30,654 bases of DNA, from positions 1-30,654 of the forward strand of contig NZ_CAKUCL010000063.1 of assembly GCF_934643405.1 (NCBI RefSeq). The letters are read 5' to 3'. The notes under the pieces are model-generated. The model saw only the letters and a list, made by a program, of their open reading frames with translations. It had not been told where the DNA came from and ran no database searches. The DNA is from an uncultured Actinoplanes sp. (GTDB lineage: Bacteria > Actinomycetota > Actinomycetes > Mycobacteriales > Micromonosporaceae). Shown in pieces: positions 15,929 through 23,639 of the stretch (position 1 is its first letter; each line of letters opens with the position of its first letter). A program made the position numbers and the translations under genes.

Positions 15929-17308
15929 TCAGGCGGGGACCTGTGGCAGGGACGCCATCGCCGCCGCGATCGCCTCGCCGGACAGCTCGTGGTCCTCCAT
16001 CTCGCCGGCCAGGAACCGCCCGTACGCCGCCAGGTCCAGGTGCCCGTGCCCGCAGAGCGCCGTCAGGATCACCTTCTCCTCGCCGGTCTCCTTGCAGCGC
16101 AACGCCTCCTCGACGCACGCCGCCAGCGCGTGGGTCGGCTCCGGCGCCGGGATGATGCCCTCGGCCCGCGCGAACTGCACACCCGCCTCGAAGCACTCCC
16201 GCTGCGTCTTCGCCACCGCCTCGATCAGGCCCAGCTCGTACACGTGCGAGATGAGCGGCGACATGCCGTGGTAGCGCAGGCCGCCGGCGTGGATCGGGTC
16301 GGGGATGAAGTCGTGGCCGAGCGTGTGCATCTTCATCAGCGGCGTCATTCCGGCGGTGTCGCCGAAGTCGTACGCGTACACGCCCTTCGTCAGCGACGGG
16401 CACGACGCCGGCTCCACCGCGCGGATCACCGGCGACATCCGGCCGGCCATCTTCTCGCGCAGGAACGGGAACGCCAGCCCGGCGAAGTTCGAGCCACCGC
16501 CGGTGCAGCCGACGATCACGTCCGGTACGGCGTCCACCTTGGCCAGCTGGGCCAGGGCCTCCTCGCCGATCACCGTCTGGTGCAGCAGCACGTGGTTGAG
16601 GACGCTGCCCAGCGCGTAGTTCGTGCCCGGGTGCTGCGCGGCCACCTCGACCGCCTCACTGATCGCGATGCCGAGCGAGCCCGGCGAGCCCGGGTCGGCG
16701 GCCAGCACCTTGCGGCCGGCGTCGGTGAGCTCGGACGGCGACGGGTGGATGGTGCCGCCGAAGGTCTCGATCATCATCTTCCGGTACGGCTTCTGGTCGT
16801 ACGACGCCCGCACCTGCCAGATCTCGCACGCCAGTCCGAACTGGGCGCAGGCGAACGCGAGAGCCGTCCCCCACTGGCCGGCGCCGGTCTCGGTGGTGAG
16901 CCGCCGCACCCCGGCCGCCGCGTTGTAGTAGGCCTGCGGCACCGCGGTGTTCGGCTTGTGTGACCCGGCCGGCGACACACCCTCGTACTTGTAATAGATC
17001 CTCGCCGGGGTGCCGAGGATCTTCTCCAGCCGGTGTGCCCGGTACAGCGGGGACGGCCGCCACAGCCGGTAGACGTCGAGCACGTCCTCGGGGATGTCGA
17101 CGTACCGCTCGGTGGTGACCTCCTGCTCGATGAGCGCCGCCGGGAACAGCGGGGCGAGGTCGTCCGGGCCGACCGGCCGCAGCGTCCCGGGGTGCAGCAC
17201 CGGCGGGGGCGGCGCGGGCAGGTCGGGCACGATGTTGTACCAGCGGCGCGGCATCTCCGACTCGGACAGCAGGATCTTCGTGGTCGTGTGGTCCGCTTCG
17301 AGGCTCAT
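15929..17308 (-). CDS. trpB2: Tryptophan synthase beta-like protein, TrpB2 type
   Basis: 459-aa PLP enzyme of fold type II. The PLP lysine is Lys118 in AGSHKPNTA, and the phosphate-binding loop is CTGGGSNF. The long N-terminal extension with RRWYNIVPDLP and the tail with ALCGHGHLD are typical of the TrpB2 subgroup rather than standard TrpB1 (about 400 aa). TrpB2 proteins condense indole with serine, often alone or with a divergent alpha subunit. No trpA, trpC or other tryptophan genes are in the window, so it probably acts in indole salvage or another beta-replacement reaction. ATG 17308 lies 7 bp after the stop of the CGNR regulator gene, so the two are very likely cotranscribed and the regulator may control it. 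Confidence 0.92.
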   Translation of the reverse strand: MSLEADHTTTKILLSESEMPRRWYNIVPDLPAPPPPVLHPGTLRPVGPDDLAPLFPAALIEQEVTTERYVDIPEDVLDVYRLWRPSPLYRAHRLEKILGTPARIYYKYEGVSPAGSHKPNTAVPQAYYNAAAGVRRLTTETGAGQWGTALAFACAQFGLACEIWQVRASYDQKPYRKMMIETFGGTIHPSPSELTDAGRKVLAADPGSPGSLGIAISEAVEVAAQHPGTNYALGSVLNHVLLHQTVIGEEALAQLAKVDAVPDVIVGCTGGGSNFAGLAFPFLREKMAGRMSPVIRAVEPASCPSLTKGVYAYDFGDTAGMTPLMKMHTLGHDFIPDPIHAGGLRYHGMSPLISHVYELGLIEAVAKTQRECFEAGVQFARAEGIIPAPEPTHALAACVEEALRCKETGEEKVILTALCGHGHLDLAAYGRFLAGEMEDHELSGEAIAAAMASLPQVPA

Positions 17309-17315
17309 GCCCCGA

Positions 17316-17918
17316 TCATCGCCGGTTTTCCGGCCCCGCGGCCTTCCGGAAGCGGGACGCGCGCAAATTCGCCGGGAAGCCGCACACCTTCGTGTCGTGC
17401 CAGACGCGGGCCCGGTTCGGCGAGGCGTCGTAGAAGGCGACCCCGCAGGTCGGCGACGCGCAGGTCTTGAGGCGGCCGGCCGCGCCGGTGGCCTGGGCGA
17501 GCAGCAGCTCGACCGCGACCAGGCCGGTCACCGCCTGGACGCCGGTTCCGGCCGGGTCGTAACGGACACCGCCCGGCTCGATGGTCAGCCGGACGGCGGC
17601 CTCCGGCCGTACCGCCGGGATCGGCGGGAACTCGCCCGGGGCGTTGGGGGCCTCGGCGCGCAGCGACGTCCGCAGCGTCTCCCGCAGCTCGCGCAGCGGC
17701 ACCAGATCGTGCTCACCGAGGGTGATCGGCGGGGCCGGACGCCCGGTCGCCGTGGCCCAGGCGGCGAGAGCCTCGCCGAGCCACGCCCTGGCCACGGGCA
17801 GGCCGGACAGCCGGTCCGCGTCCGGGTCGCCGGCGCGCTTGATGATGCTCGTGTTGATCAGGGACTGGACCAGCACGAGGCCGTGCGGGGCCGCTCCCAG
17901 TCCGGATCGTTGCGCCAT
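17316..17918 (-). CDS. CGNR zinc-finger (ABATE-type) regulator with altered signature
   Basis: 200-aa protein with the ABATE-like N-terminal domain (about 1-140, with LVLVQSLINT near the start) and a C-terminal zinc ribbon. Typical members carry Cys-x4-Cys, an FYDxS-x-N-x-x-R stretch, then WC-x4-CGNR. Here the first pair is CASPTC and FYDASPNRARVW is intact, but the second pair is H-x4-C and the CGNR tetrad reads CGFP. Zinc could still bind through Cys-Cys-His-Cys, while the DNA-contacting Asn-Arg is gone. The family is thought to act as stress-related transcription regulators. ATG 17918 follows an excellent GAAGGAGG site. It is the first gene of a pair with trpB2, 7 bp downstream. Confidence 0.85.
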   Translation of the reverse strand: MAQRSGLGAAPHGLVLVQSLINTSIIKRAGDPDADRLSGLPVARAWLGEALAAWATATGRPAPPITLGEHDLVPLRELRETLRTSLRAEAPNAPGEFPPIPAVRPEAAVRLTIEPGGVRYDPAGTGVQAVTGLVAVELLLAQATGAAGRLKTCASPTCGVAFYDASPNRARVWHDTKVCGFPANLRASRFRKAAGPENRR

Positions 17919-18000
17919 CGGTGCCTCCTTCGGGCCGAACCTACCCGGCGCGGGCGCGCGCCCGCCGGTGCGGACGCGCGCCTACCCCACCGGGCGCGGT

Positions 18001-18660
18001 CTAACCGGTCACCGCGGCCGGCTCGCGGGCCGGCCCGGGCGCGCGGCGGAACGACGGCGTCGCCGTCGCCAGGGCGGCGAGCAGGAACACCACGCCGGCC
18101 GCGCCGAGCCAGGGCGCGCCCGCCGACGAGATCACCGCGGCGCCGATCGCCCCGGAGGACGAAGTCGACGATGACCAGGCCGATCGCGATCAGCGCGAGG
18201 CGGTGGCTGCCGAAACGGTCGGCGAGGGTCGTGGCCAGCATGGTGGCGACGCGCCGGTCGCCGATCGGGGCGAGCCGGGTGCGCAGGCCGGCGGCGGGCA
18301 GTCCGGGCATCTTCGGCATCCCGGCCGCGACCCCGGCCAGGGCGATCAGGCCGAGGACGGCGACCGCGACCAGGGTGACGCGCCAGTCGGCGACGGCGGC
18401 CACGGCGGTACCGATCGGTGCGCCCAGCGCCGTGGCGGCGGTGAGGCCGGCCAGGACGACGGCCGCGCAGCTTCTCCGGCACGAGACCCGCGCCGATGCC
18501 CCCCCGCGGTCGGCACGATCATGCCGCCGCCGGCGCCCGCCACCACCCGGCTGACCAGCACCGCCGCGTACGACGGCAGCAGGGCCGAACCGGCGGTGCC
18601 GAGCACGAACACGACCAGGCCCACCAGCAGCACGGTGCGGCGCGGCGTCAGCCAAGCCAT
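18001..18660 (-). pseudogene. Decayed MFS transporter (DHA1-like)
   Basis: Minus-strand fragments of one MFS exporter are spread over several frames. They begin at 18660 with TPRRTVLLVGLVVFVLG (normally helix 3, so helices 1-2 are missing) and run to GGGMIVPTAGG. The frame then breaks at a run of seven G (plus-strand C, 18499-18505). With one base removed, the text continues as IGAGLVPEKLRGR. It then shifts again to AAVVLAGLTAATALGAPIG and the helix-6 region, and jumps from TMLATTLA to DRFGSHRLALIAIG, losing helices 7-8. After a third shift it ends with AAVISSAG and AAVTG at the stop. Several independent lesions make sequencing error alone unlikely. Confidence 0.88.
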
Positions 18661-18706
18661 CGTGACGGGGCTCTCGGGCGGACCGCGGCGTGTGCCAGAG
18701 TGGTTC

Positions 18707-19105
18707 ATGCCGTTGAGCGGATTCCCCGTCAGAACGTCGATCGCCGTGTCCGACATCGGCCGCGCCGTCGCGTTCTACGAGGGCAAGCTCGGACTGGAGC
18801 GGCTGGCGACCGGGCCCAGCGCGAGCATCGCGGACGGCAGCCGTGTGTACGGTTCCGGCGGTGGCCCGGCGCTGAACGTGTACCAGTCGGCCACCGCCGG
18901 CAAGACCCCGGCAACCCTGGCGACCTGGTACGTCGACGACCTCGACCGGATCGTCGACGAGCTGACCTCGGCCGGCGTCGGCTTCGTCCGCTACGAGGGG
19001 ATGGAACACGACGCCAGGGGAATCACCGCACGGGCCGGCGGCGGCCGCATCGCGTGGTTCCAGGACCCGGACGGCAACACGTTCGCCCTCGAGGCCGACA
19101 CCTGA
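18707..19105 (+). CDS. Glyoxalase/VOC-fold protein
   Basis: 132-aa vicinal-oxygen-chelate protein with one complete beta-alpha-beta-beta-beta pair. The start VRTSIAVSDIGRAVAFYEGKLGLE and the end IAWFQDPDGNTFALE are typical of the Glyoxalase_2 group. Its function may be dioxygenase-like, resistance-type binding or isomerisation. Metal-ligand positions are incomplete, because the usual first His is replaced in SIAVSD, while Glu in the terminal FALE strand is present. ATG 18707 fits the family start; the frame is open far upstream, but that sequence is antisense to the MFS pseudogene. It is convergent with the sigma factor gene, 18 bp away. Confidence 0.85.
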   Translation: MPLSGFPVRTSIAVSDIGRAVAFYEGKLGLERLATGPSASIADGSRVYGSGGGPALNVYQSATAGKTPATLATWYVDDLDRIVDELTSAGVGFVRYEGMEHDARGITARAGGGRIAWFQDPDGNTFALEADT

Positions 19106-19123
19106 CGCTCTCCCCGGCCGGCG

Positions 19124-20338
19124 TCAGCCCAGCGCGGCCGCCTTGCGCAGCAACACCGATCGTTCCCGCTCGTTGGCGCACAGCCGGGCGGCCAGCTCCA
19201 GCTCGGCGCGCGCCTCCGGTCGCCGGCCGAGCCGCGCCAGCAGCTCACCGCGCACGGTCGGGACCAGATGCGAACCCGGCATCCGGTCCGCGGCGACCAG
19301 CTCGTCCACCAGGACCAGGGCCTGCGCCGGTCCCGATGCCATGGCCACGGCGACGGCCCGGTTGAGCTCGACCACCGGCGACGGCGCGACCCGGCCCAGC
19401 GCCTCGTAGAGCACCACGATCCGGTCCCAGTCGGTCGCGCCGGCGCACGGCGCGGACGCGTGGACGGCGGCGATCGCGGCCTGCAGACCGTAGGGGCCGA
19501 GGCCGCTCGCGGATGCCCTGGCCAGCGCGGTCAGCCCCCGGCGGATCGCCGGGACGTCCCACCGCCGCCGGTCCTGGTCGGCGAGCAGGACCGGCGAACC
19601 GTCCGGGCCGGTCCGGGCCGGGAACCGCGCGGCCGTCAGCTCGCACAACGCGAGCAGGCCGTGCACCTCGGGCTCGTCCGGCAGCAGCGCGGCCAGGGTG
19701 CGGGCCAGCCGGATCGCCTCGTACGCGAGGCCGGGGCGCAGCAGCCGGTCGCCCGACGTGGCCGTCGACCCCTCCGTGAAGATCACATAAAGGACGCTGA
19801 GCACGCCGCCCAGCCGTTCCCGCCGCTCGCCGGCCGCCGGCAGTTCGAACGGCACCCCGGCCGCGGCGATCGTCTTCTTGCCCCGGGTGATGCGGGCCTG
19901 CACGGTCGGCACCGGCACGAGGAACGCGCGGGCGATCTCCTCGCTGGTCAGGCCGCCGACCACGCGCAGGGTCAGCGCCACCCGCGCCTCCGGCGAGAGC
20001 ACCGGGTGGCAGCTGACGAACATCAGCGCCAGGACGTCGTCGTCGATCCGGTCGGGGTCGGCCTCCTCCTCGACCGCCGGCTCGGCCGCCAGCAGCGCGT
20101 ACCGGTCCCGCAGAGCGGCCCGGCGGCGGATCGCGTCGATCGCCCGCCGCCGGGCCGTGGCCATCAGCCAGCCGGCCGGATTGCCCGGCGAGGTGAGCCG
20201 CCACGAGACCAGCGCCTCGGCCACCGCCTCCTGGGCGGCGTCCTCGGCCAGACCGAAATCGCCGGTGAGGCGGGTCAGCGCGGCGACGATCCGCGCCGAC
20301 TCGATCCGCCAGACGGCCTCGACGTCGGCCGCACCCAT
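19124..20338 (-). CDS. ECF RNA polymerase sigma factor, ECF42-type with C-terminal extension (DUF6596)
   Basis: 404-aa sigma factor. Region 2 (about 10-80) includes DFGLAEDAAQEAVAEAL and NPAGWLMATARRRAIDAIRR. Region 4 (about 110-165) includes HPVLSPEARVALTLRVVGGL and the recognition helix PVPTVQARITRGKK. The extension of about 220 residues, with YVIFTEGS, AYEAIRLARTLA, VVELNRAVAVAMA and ERERSVLLRKAAAL, is the helical, TPR-like extension of this class, which is thought to replace an anti-sigma factor for activity control. ATG 20338 overlaps the stop of the DGPF gene by one base (TGATG), so the two are translationally coupled. Such pairs are the standard ECF42 arrangement; known targets are often the DGPF operon itself. 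Confidence 0.93.
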   Translation of the reverse strand: MGAADVEAVWRIESARIVAALTRLTGDFGLAEDAAQEAVAEALVSWRLTSPGNPAGWLMATARRRAIDAIRRRAALRDRYALLAAEPAVEEEADPDRIDDDVLALMFVSCHPVLSPEARVALTLRVVGGLTSEEIARAFLVPVPTVQARITRGKKTIAAAGVPFELPAAGERRERLGGVLSVLYVIFTEGSTATSGDRLLRPGLAYEAIRLARTLAALLPDEPEVHGLLALCELTAARFPARTGPDGSPVLLADQDRRRWDVPAIRRGLTALARASASGLGPYGLQAAIAAVHASAPCAGATDWDRIVVLYEALGRVAPSPVVELNRAVAVAMASGPAQALVLVDELVAADRMPGSHLVPTVRGELLARLGRRPEARAELELAARLCANERERSVLLRKAAALG

Positions 20339-20754
20339 CAGATCCGGCCGTTGCTCTCGCGCCCGGCCGATTCCGTCGCGTTCCGCTCGAGGCCCTGCGG
20401 CAACTCGTCCTCGCCGACCACCCGGCGCACCTCGATCTTGGAGCCGCGGACCGCGGGGACCCGTCTGGCCCACTCGACCGCCTCCTCCGCCGAGGCGACA
20501 TCGACCAGGAAATAGCCCCCGAACAGTTCCCTGGTCTCCCCGTACGGCCCGTCGGTGACCACCGGGACCTCGCCGCTGAAGTCGACCACGACGCTGCGGC
20601 CCGGATCGTCCAGCCCCTCGGCCTCGAGGAGGACACCGGCCGTCATCATCTCCTCGATGAACCGGCGGGTCGTGGCCATCATCTCGTCGATGCCGGCCAT
20701 CATGGCCGCGTTCGACTCGTCGGTGCCTCGCATGATCAGCATGTACTTCGGCAT
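20338..20754 (-). CDS. YCII/DGPF-domain protein, sigma-factor partner
   Basis: 138-aa YCII-related protein. It begins with MPKYMLIMRG and carries the family tetrad as DGPY in VVTDGPYGETRELFGGYF (about residues 68-84), so the last residue of DGPF is Tyr here. The fold is a ferredoxin-like dimer, and a role in sensing or catalysis is unproven. A Met-rich helix (EEMMTAGVL region) precedes it. It is the first gene of the operon and overlaps the ECF42 sigma gene by one base. Promoter signals in the 200-bp upstream region, shared with the divergent MOSC-reductase gene, are not obvious to the eye. Confidence 0.9.
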   Translation of the reverse strand: MPKYMLIMRGTDESNAAMMAGIDEMMATTRRFIEEMMTAGVLLEAEGLDDPGRSVVVDFSGEVPVVTDGPYGETRELFGGYFLVDVASAEEAVEWARRVPAVRGSKIEVRRVVGEDELPQGLERNATESAGRESNGRI

Positions 20755-20960
20755 CGCGTTCTCCTCACCCGGCGCGGCCGCCTCTCGGCCCTCGCACCCC
20801 CAGGTCGAACGGGCGGCCCGCGGATCGACAGGGCCGCGGGAAAATCTTCCGCCGCGACGCGGCCGGTCCCGCGGGCGGTGGCTGAGAATCCTAACGTCGC
20901 CCGGGACTCGCGGCGGGCCGCAGGTGGATCTCGGGCCGGACTCGGAGCAGGCTGTACGTC

Positions 20961-22643
20961 ATGGCTAGGCTTCTCTCGGTCAACGTCGGGATGCCCAAGG
21001 ACGTCACCTGGCAGGGGCGCACGGTCCGCACCGGGGTCTGGAAGGCGCCGGTCGAGGGGCCGCGGATGGTGCGCCGGCTCAACATCGACGGGGACGGGCA
21101 GGGCGACCTGGCGGGGCACGGCGGCGAGATGCGCGCGGTGCTGGTCTACCAGCGCGAGTCCCTCGAGTACTGGCGCGACGTCCTCCACCGCGACACCTAC
21201 GAGTTCGGCGAGTTCGGCGAGAACTTCACCGTCGAGGGGCTGCCGGACGACCAGGTGTGCGTCGGCGACCGGTACCGCATCGGCGAGGCCGAGTTCGAGG
21301 TCACCCAGCCGCGGGTGACCTGCTACCGGGTCGGCATCCGGATGAACGCGCCGGCCATGCCCGCGATGCTGGTCGCGCACCACCGGCCCGGCTTCTACCT
21401 GCGCGTCATCACCGAGGGCCGGGTCCAGGCGGGCGACGAGATCGTCCGCACCCGGACCGGGCCGCACGCGATCACCATCGCCGAGATCGACGCGCTGCTG
21501 TACCTGCCGGGCCGCGACGAGAAGCGGCTGCGCGACGCGGTGGACATCCCGGCGCTGAGCCCGGGCTGGCAGCAGTCGTTCCACGAGCTGCTGGCCGGCG
21601 GCGGGGCGCCGGCCGCCGGGGTCGAGCCGGGCTGGACGGGCTTCCGCCCGCTGCGAGTCACCGAAATCCACCGGGAGAGCTCGACGATCATCTCGGTACG
21701 GCTCGGGACGGCCGACGGCAGCCGGTTGCCGCCCGCCCTGCCCGGTCAATACCTGACCGTCCGGGTGGCGGGCGCGGCCGACCCGGCCCCGGTCCGCAGC
21801 TACTCCCTGTCGTCCGCTCCGGGCGAGGACACGTACCGGATCAGCGTGAAACGCGACGGGCTGGTCAGCAGTTACCTGCACGCCAAGCTCGCCACCGGCG
21901 ACGTGCTCGACGTGGCGGCACCGCGCGGCGACTTCGTGCTCCGCGACGGCGCCGGCCCGGTCCTGCTGGTGTCGGCCGGTGTGGGCGTCACCCCGGTGCT
22001 GGCCATGCTCTACCGGCTCGCCGCCGACCGCACCGACCGCGAGGTCTGGTGGCTGCAGGCCGCGCACGACGCCCAGCAGCAGGCCTTCGCCGCCGAGGCG
22101 CACCGGCTGCTCACCACCCTGCCGCACGCGCACGAGGAGATCTTCCTCAGCGGGACGCGCCGGCTGACGGCCGAGCATCTCATCGACCTCGGACTGCCGC
22201 GCGACGCCACGGCGTACGTGTGCGGTCCGGAGAAATTCATGAGCGACGTCGGTGACGCCCTCGCCCGCCTCGGCATCGACCGGACCCGCGTCCACACCGA
22301 GCTCTTCGGCGGACGCGAGCGGCTGAACCCCGGCGTCACCGGGGCCACGGTCGTCTCACCCCACCCGCCGGACGGCGCGGCCGGCACCGGACCCCTCGTC
22401 ACCTTCTCCCGCAGCGGCCTGAGCGTGCGCTGGCGCGACAGCGAGGCGTCGCTGCTCGAGCTGGCCGAGGCGTGCGACGTGCCGACCCGCTGGTCCTGCC
22501 GCACGGGCGTCTGCCACAACTGCGTCACGCCGGTGCTCAGCGGCCAGGTCGCGTACGCGCCGGAGCCGTTGGAGATGCCGGCCGAGGGCGAGGTGCTGAT
22601 CTGCTGCTCGCACCCGGCCGGCGAGGTCGTCCTGGATCTGTGA
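20961..22643 (+). CDS. MOSC domain-ferredoxin reductase-[2Fe-2S] fusion oxidoreductase
   Basis: 560-aa three-part enzyme. Residues 1-150 are a MOSC domain of the YiiM type with Cys121 in QPRVTCYRVG, the likely molybdenum-cofactor ligand. A small helical YiiM tail (about 165-205) follows. Residues 222-330 form the flavin-binding domain with RSYS (279-282), and 335-430 the NAD(P)H domain with SAGVGVTP and CGPEKFM. The C-terminal plant-type ferredoxin (about 467-560) binds [2Fe-2S] through Cys513, Cys518, Cys521 and Cys548 or 549. Electrons can thus flow from NAD(P)H to flavin to iron-sulfur to molybdenum in one chain. By analogy with YcbX and mARC, reduction of N-hydroxylated compounds is plausible. 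It is divergent from the DGPF/sigma operon. Confidence 0.92.
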   Translation: MARLLSVNVGMPKDVTWQGRTVRTGVWKAPVEGPRMVRRLNIDGDGQGDLAGHGGEMRAVLVYQRESLEYWRDVLHRDTYEFGEFGENFTVEGLPDDQVCVGDRYRIGEAEFEVTQPRVTCYRVGIRMNAPAMPAMLVAHHRPGFYLRVITEGRVQAGDEIVRTRTGPHAITIAEIDALLYLPGRDEKRLRDAVDIPALSPGWQQSFHELLAGGGAPAAGVEPGWTGFRPLRVTEIHRESSTIISVRLGTADGSRLPPALPGQYLTVRVAGAADPAPVRSYSLSSAPGEDTYRISVKRDGLVSSYLHAKLATGDVLDVAAPRGDFVLRDGAGPVLLVSAGVGVTPVLAMLYRLAADRTDREVWWLQAAHDAQQQAFAAEAHRLLTTLPHAHEEIFLSGTRRLTAEHLIDLGLPRDATAYVCGPEKFMSDVGDALARLGIDRTRVHTELFGGRERLNPGVTGATVVSPHPPDGAAGTGPLVTFSRSGLSVRWRDSEASLLELAEACDVPTRWSCRTGVCHNCVTPVLSGQVAYAPEPLEMPAEGEVLICCSHPAGEVVLDL

Positions 22644-22646
22644 GAG

Positions 22647-23501
22647 CTAGCCGGTCACCGCCGCCACCTCGGCGGGGGTCAGCTTGATGCCCGCGGCGTT
22701 CACGTTCTCCTCGAGGTGGCGCACCGAGCCCGTACCGGGGATCGGCAGCATGTTCGGCGAGCGCGCCAGCAGCCAGGCCAGCACGATCTGGTACGGCGTG
22801 GCCTCGTACTTCTTGGCCAGGTCCTGGATCGCGGCGTTGCCGTCGAGGTCCTGGATGGGCGCCCACGGCAGGAACACCATCTGCTCCTGCTCGCAGAGGT
22901 CCACGAGGGACTCCGAACTGCGGTCGTCGATGTTGTACCGGTTCTGGATCGACACGATCGGGGTCAGCCGCTGGGCGACCCGCAGCTGCTCCTCGGAGAA
23001 GTTCGAGACGCCGATGTGGCGGATCTTGCCCTGCTCCTTGAGCTCCACCAGCGCGCCGATCGAGTCCTCGAGCGGGACGTTCGGGTCGGGCCGGTGGAAC
23101 TGGTACAGCGGGATCTGCTCGAGCCGCAGCTTGCGCAGACTGCCCTCGAGAACCTCCTTCAAATGCTCGGGACGCCCGTCGGCCGGCCACGCCTGGTTCG
23201 GCCCCGGACGCAGCAGGCCGCCCTTCGTGGCGATCACCAGATCGTCCGGGTACGGGTACAGCGCCTCGGCGATCAGGATCTCGCTCACATCCGGCCCGTA
23301 CGAGTCGGCGGTGTCGATGAAGTTGACCCCCATCTCGACCGCGCGCCGCAGCACCGCCTTGGCCTCGTCGCGGTCCCTCGGCTCGCCCCAGATCCCGTCG
23401 CCGGTGATCCGCATGGCCCCGAACCCGAGGCGATTGACCGTCAGGTCGCCGCCGACATCGATGGTGCCCGCGGCCTCAGCCTGTCGTTCGCTCACCGTCA
23501 T
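22647..23501 (-). CDS. Aldo/keto reductase
   Basis: 284-aa NADPH-dependent carbonyl reductase with a TIM-barrel fold. The catalytic tetrad is visible as Asp63 and Tyr68 in FIDTADSYG, Lys93 in IATKGG, and His136 in YQFHRPDPN. The cofactor end has PIPGTGSVRHLEEN. It belongs to the YghZ/Tas-like soluble group often labelled oxidoreductase; substrate unknown. ATG 23501 is preceded by AGGGGG and GAAGG. It is convergent with the MOSC gene (3 bp between the stops) and divergent from the MerR-PP2C gene; the 138-bp region between them holds a MerR-type promoter, so the fusion regulator could also control this reductase. Confidence 0.92.
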   Translation of the reverse strand: MTVSERQAEAAGTIDVGGDLTVNRLGFGAMRITGDGIWGEPRDRDEAKAVLRRAVEMGVNFIDTADSYGPDVSEILIAEALYPYPDDLVIATKGGLLRPGPNQAWPADGRPEHLKEVLEGSLRKLRLEQIPLYQFHRPDPNVPLEDSIGALVELKEQGKIRHIGVSNFSEEQLRVAQRLTPIVSIQNRYNIDDRSSESLVDLCEQEQMVFLPWAPIQDLDGNAAIQDLAKKYEATPYQIVLAWLLARSPNMLPIPGTGSVRHLEENVNAAGIKLTPAEVAAVTG

Positions 23502-23569
23502 CCCCCTGCCTTCATCCGGTTCTTCGCAGCAGTGCCGAGGCTACGCCGCAGAACCGGCATCGGCAGGGC

Positions 23570-23600
23570 TTGACCTTGCCCCAGGGGAAAGTCCCAATGT
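23570..23600 (+). promoter_or_regulatory. MerR-type promoter with 19-bp spacer and dyad operator
   Basis: A -35 box TTGACC (23570-23575) and a weak -10 box CAATGT (23595-23600) are 19 bp apart. The spacer holds a dyad centred on A23583: c-ttgcccc-a-ggggaaa-g (23575-23591), with seven of eight pairs matching. The overlong spacer with a central dyad is the hallmark of promoters untwisted by MerR-family activators. It faces the MerR-PP2C gene 40 bp downstream, so autoregulation is likely. Box assignment was made by eye. Confidence 0.65.
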
Positions 23601-23639
23601 CCTGGCGGCGGGACGACCGGTCTCGCCGAGGATGGGGAG

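Noticed and set aside
17858..19009. 383-aa minus-strand frame as an intact gene
   Set aside because: It joins part of the MFS pseudogene with antisense of the glyoxalase and CGNR genes; only the central part resembles an MFS protein.
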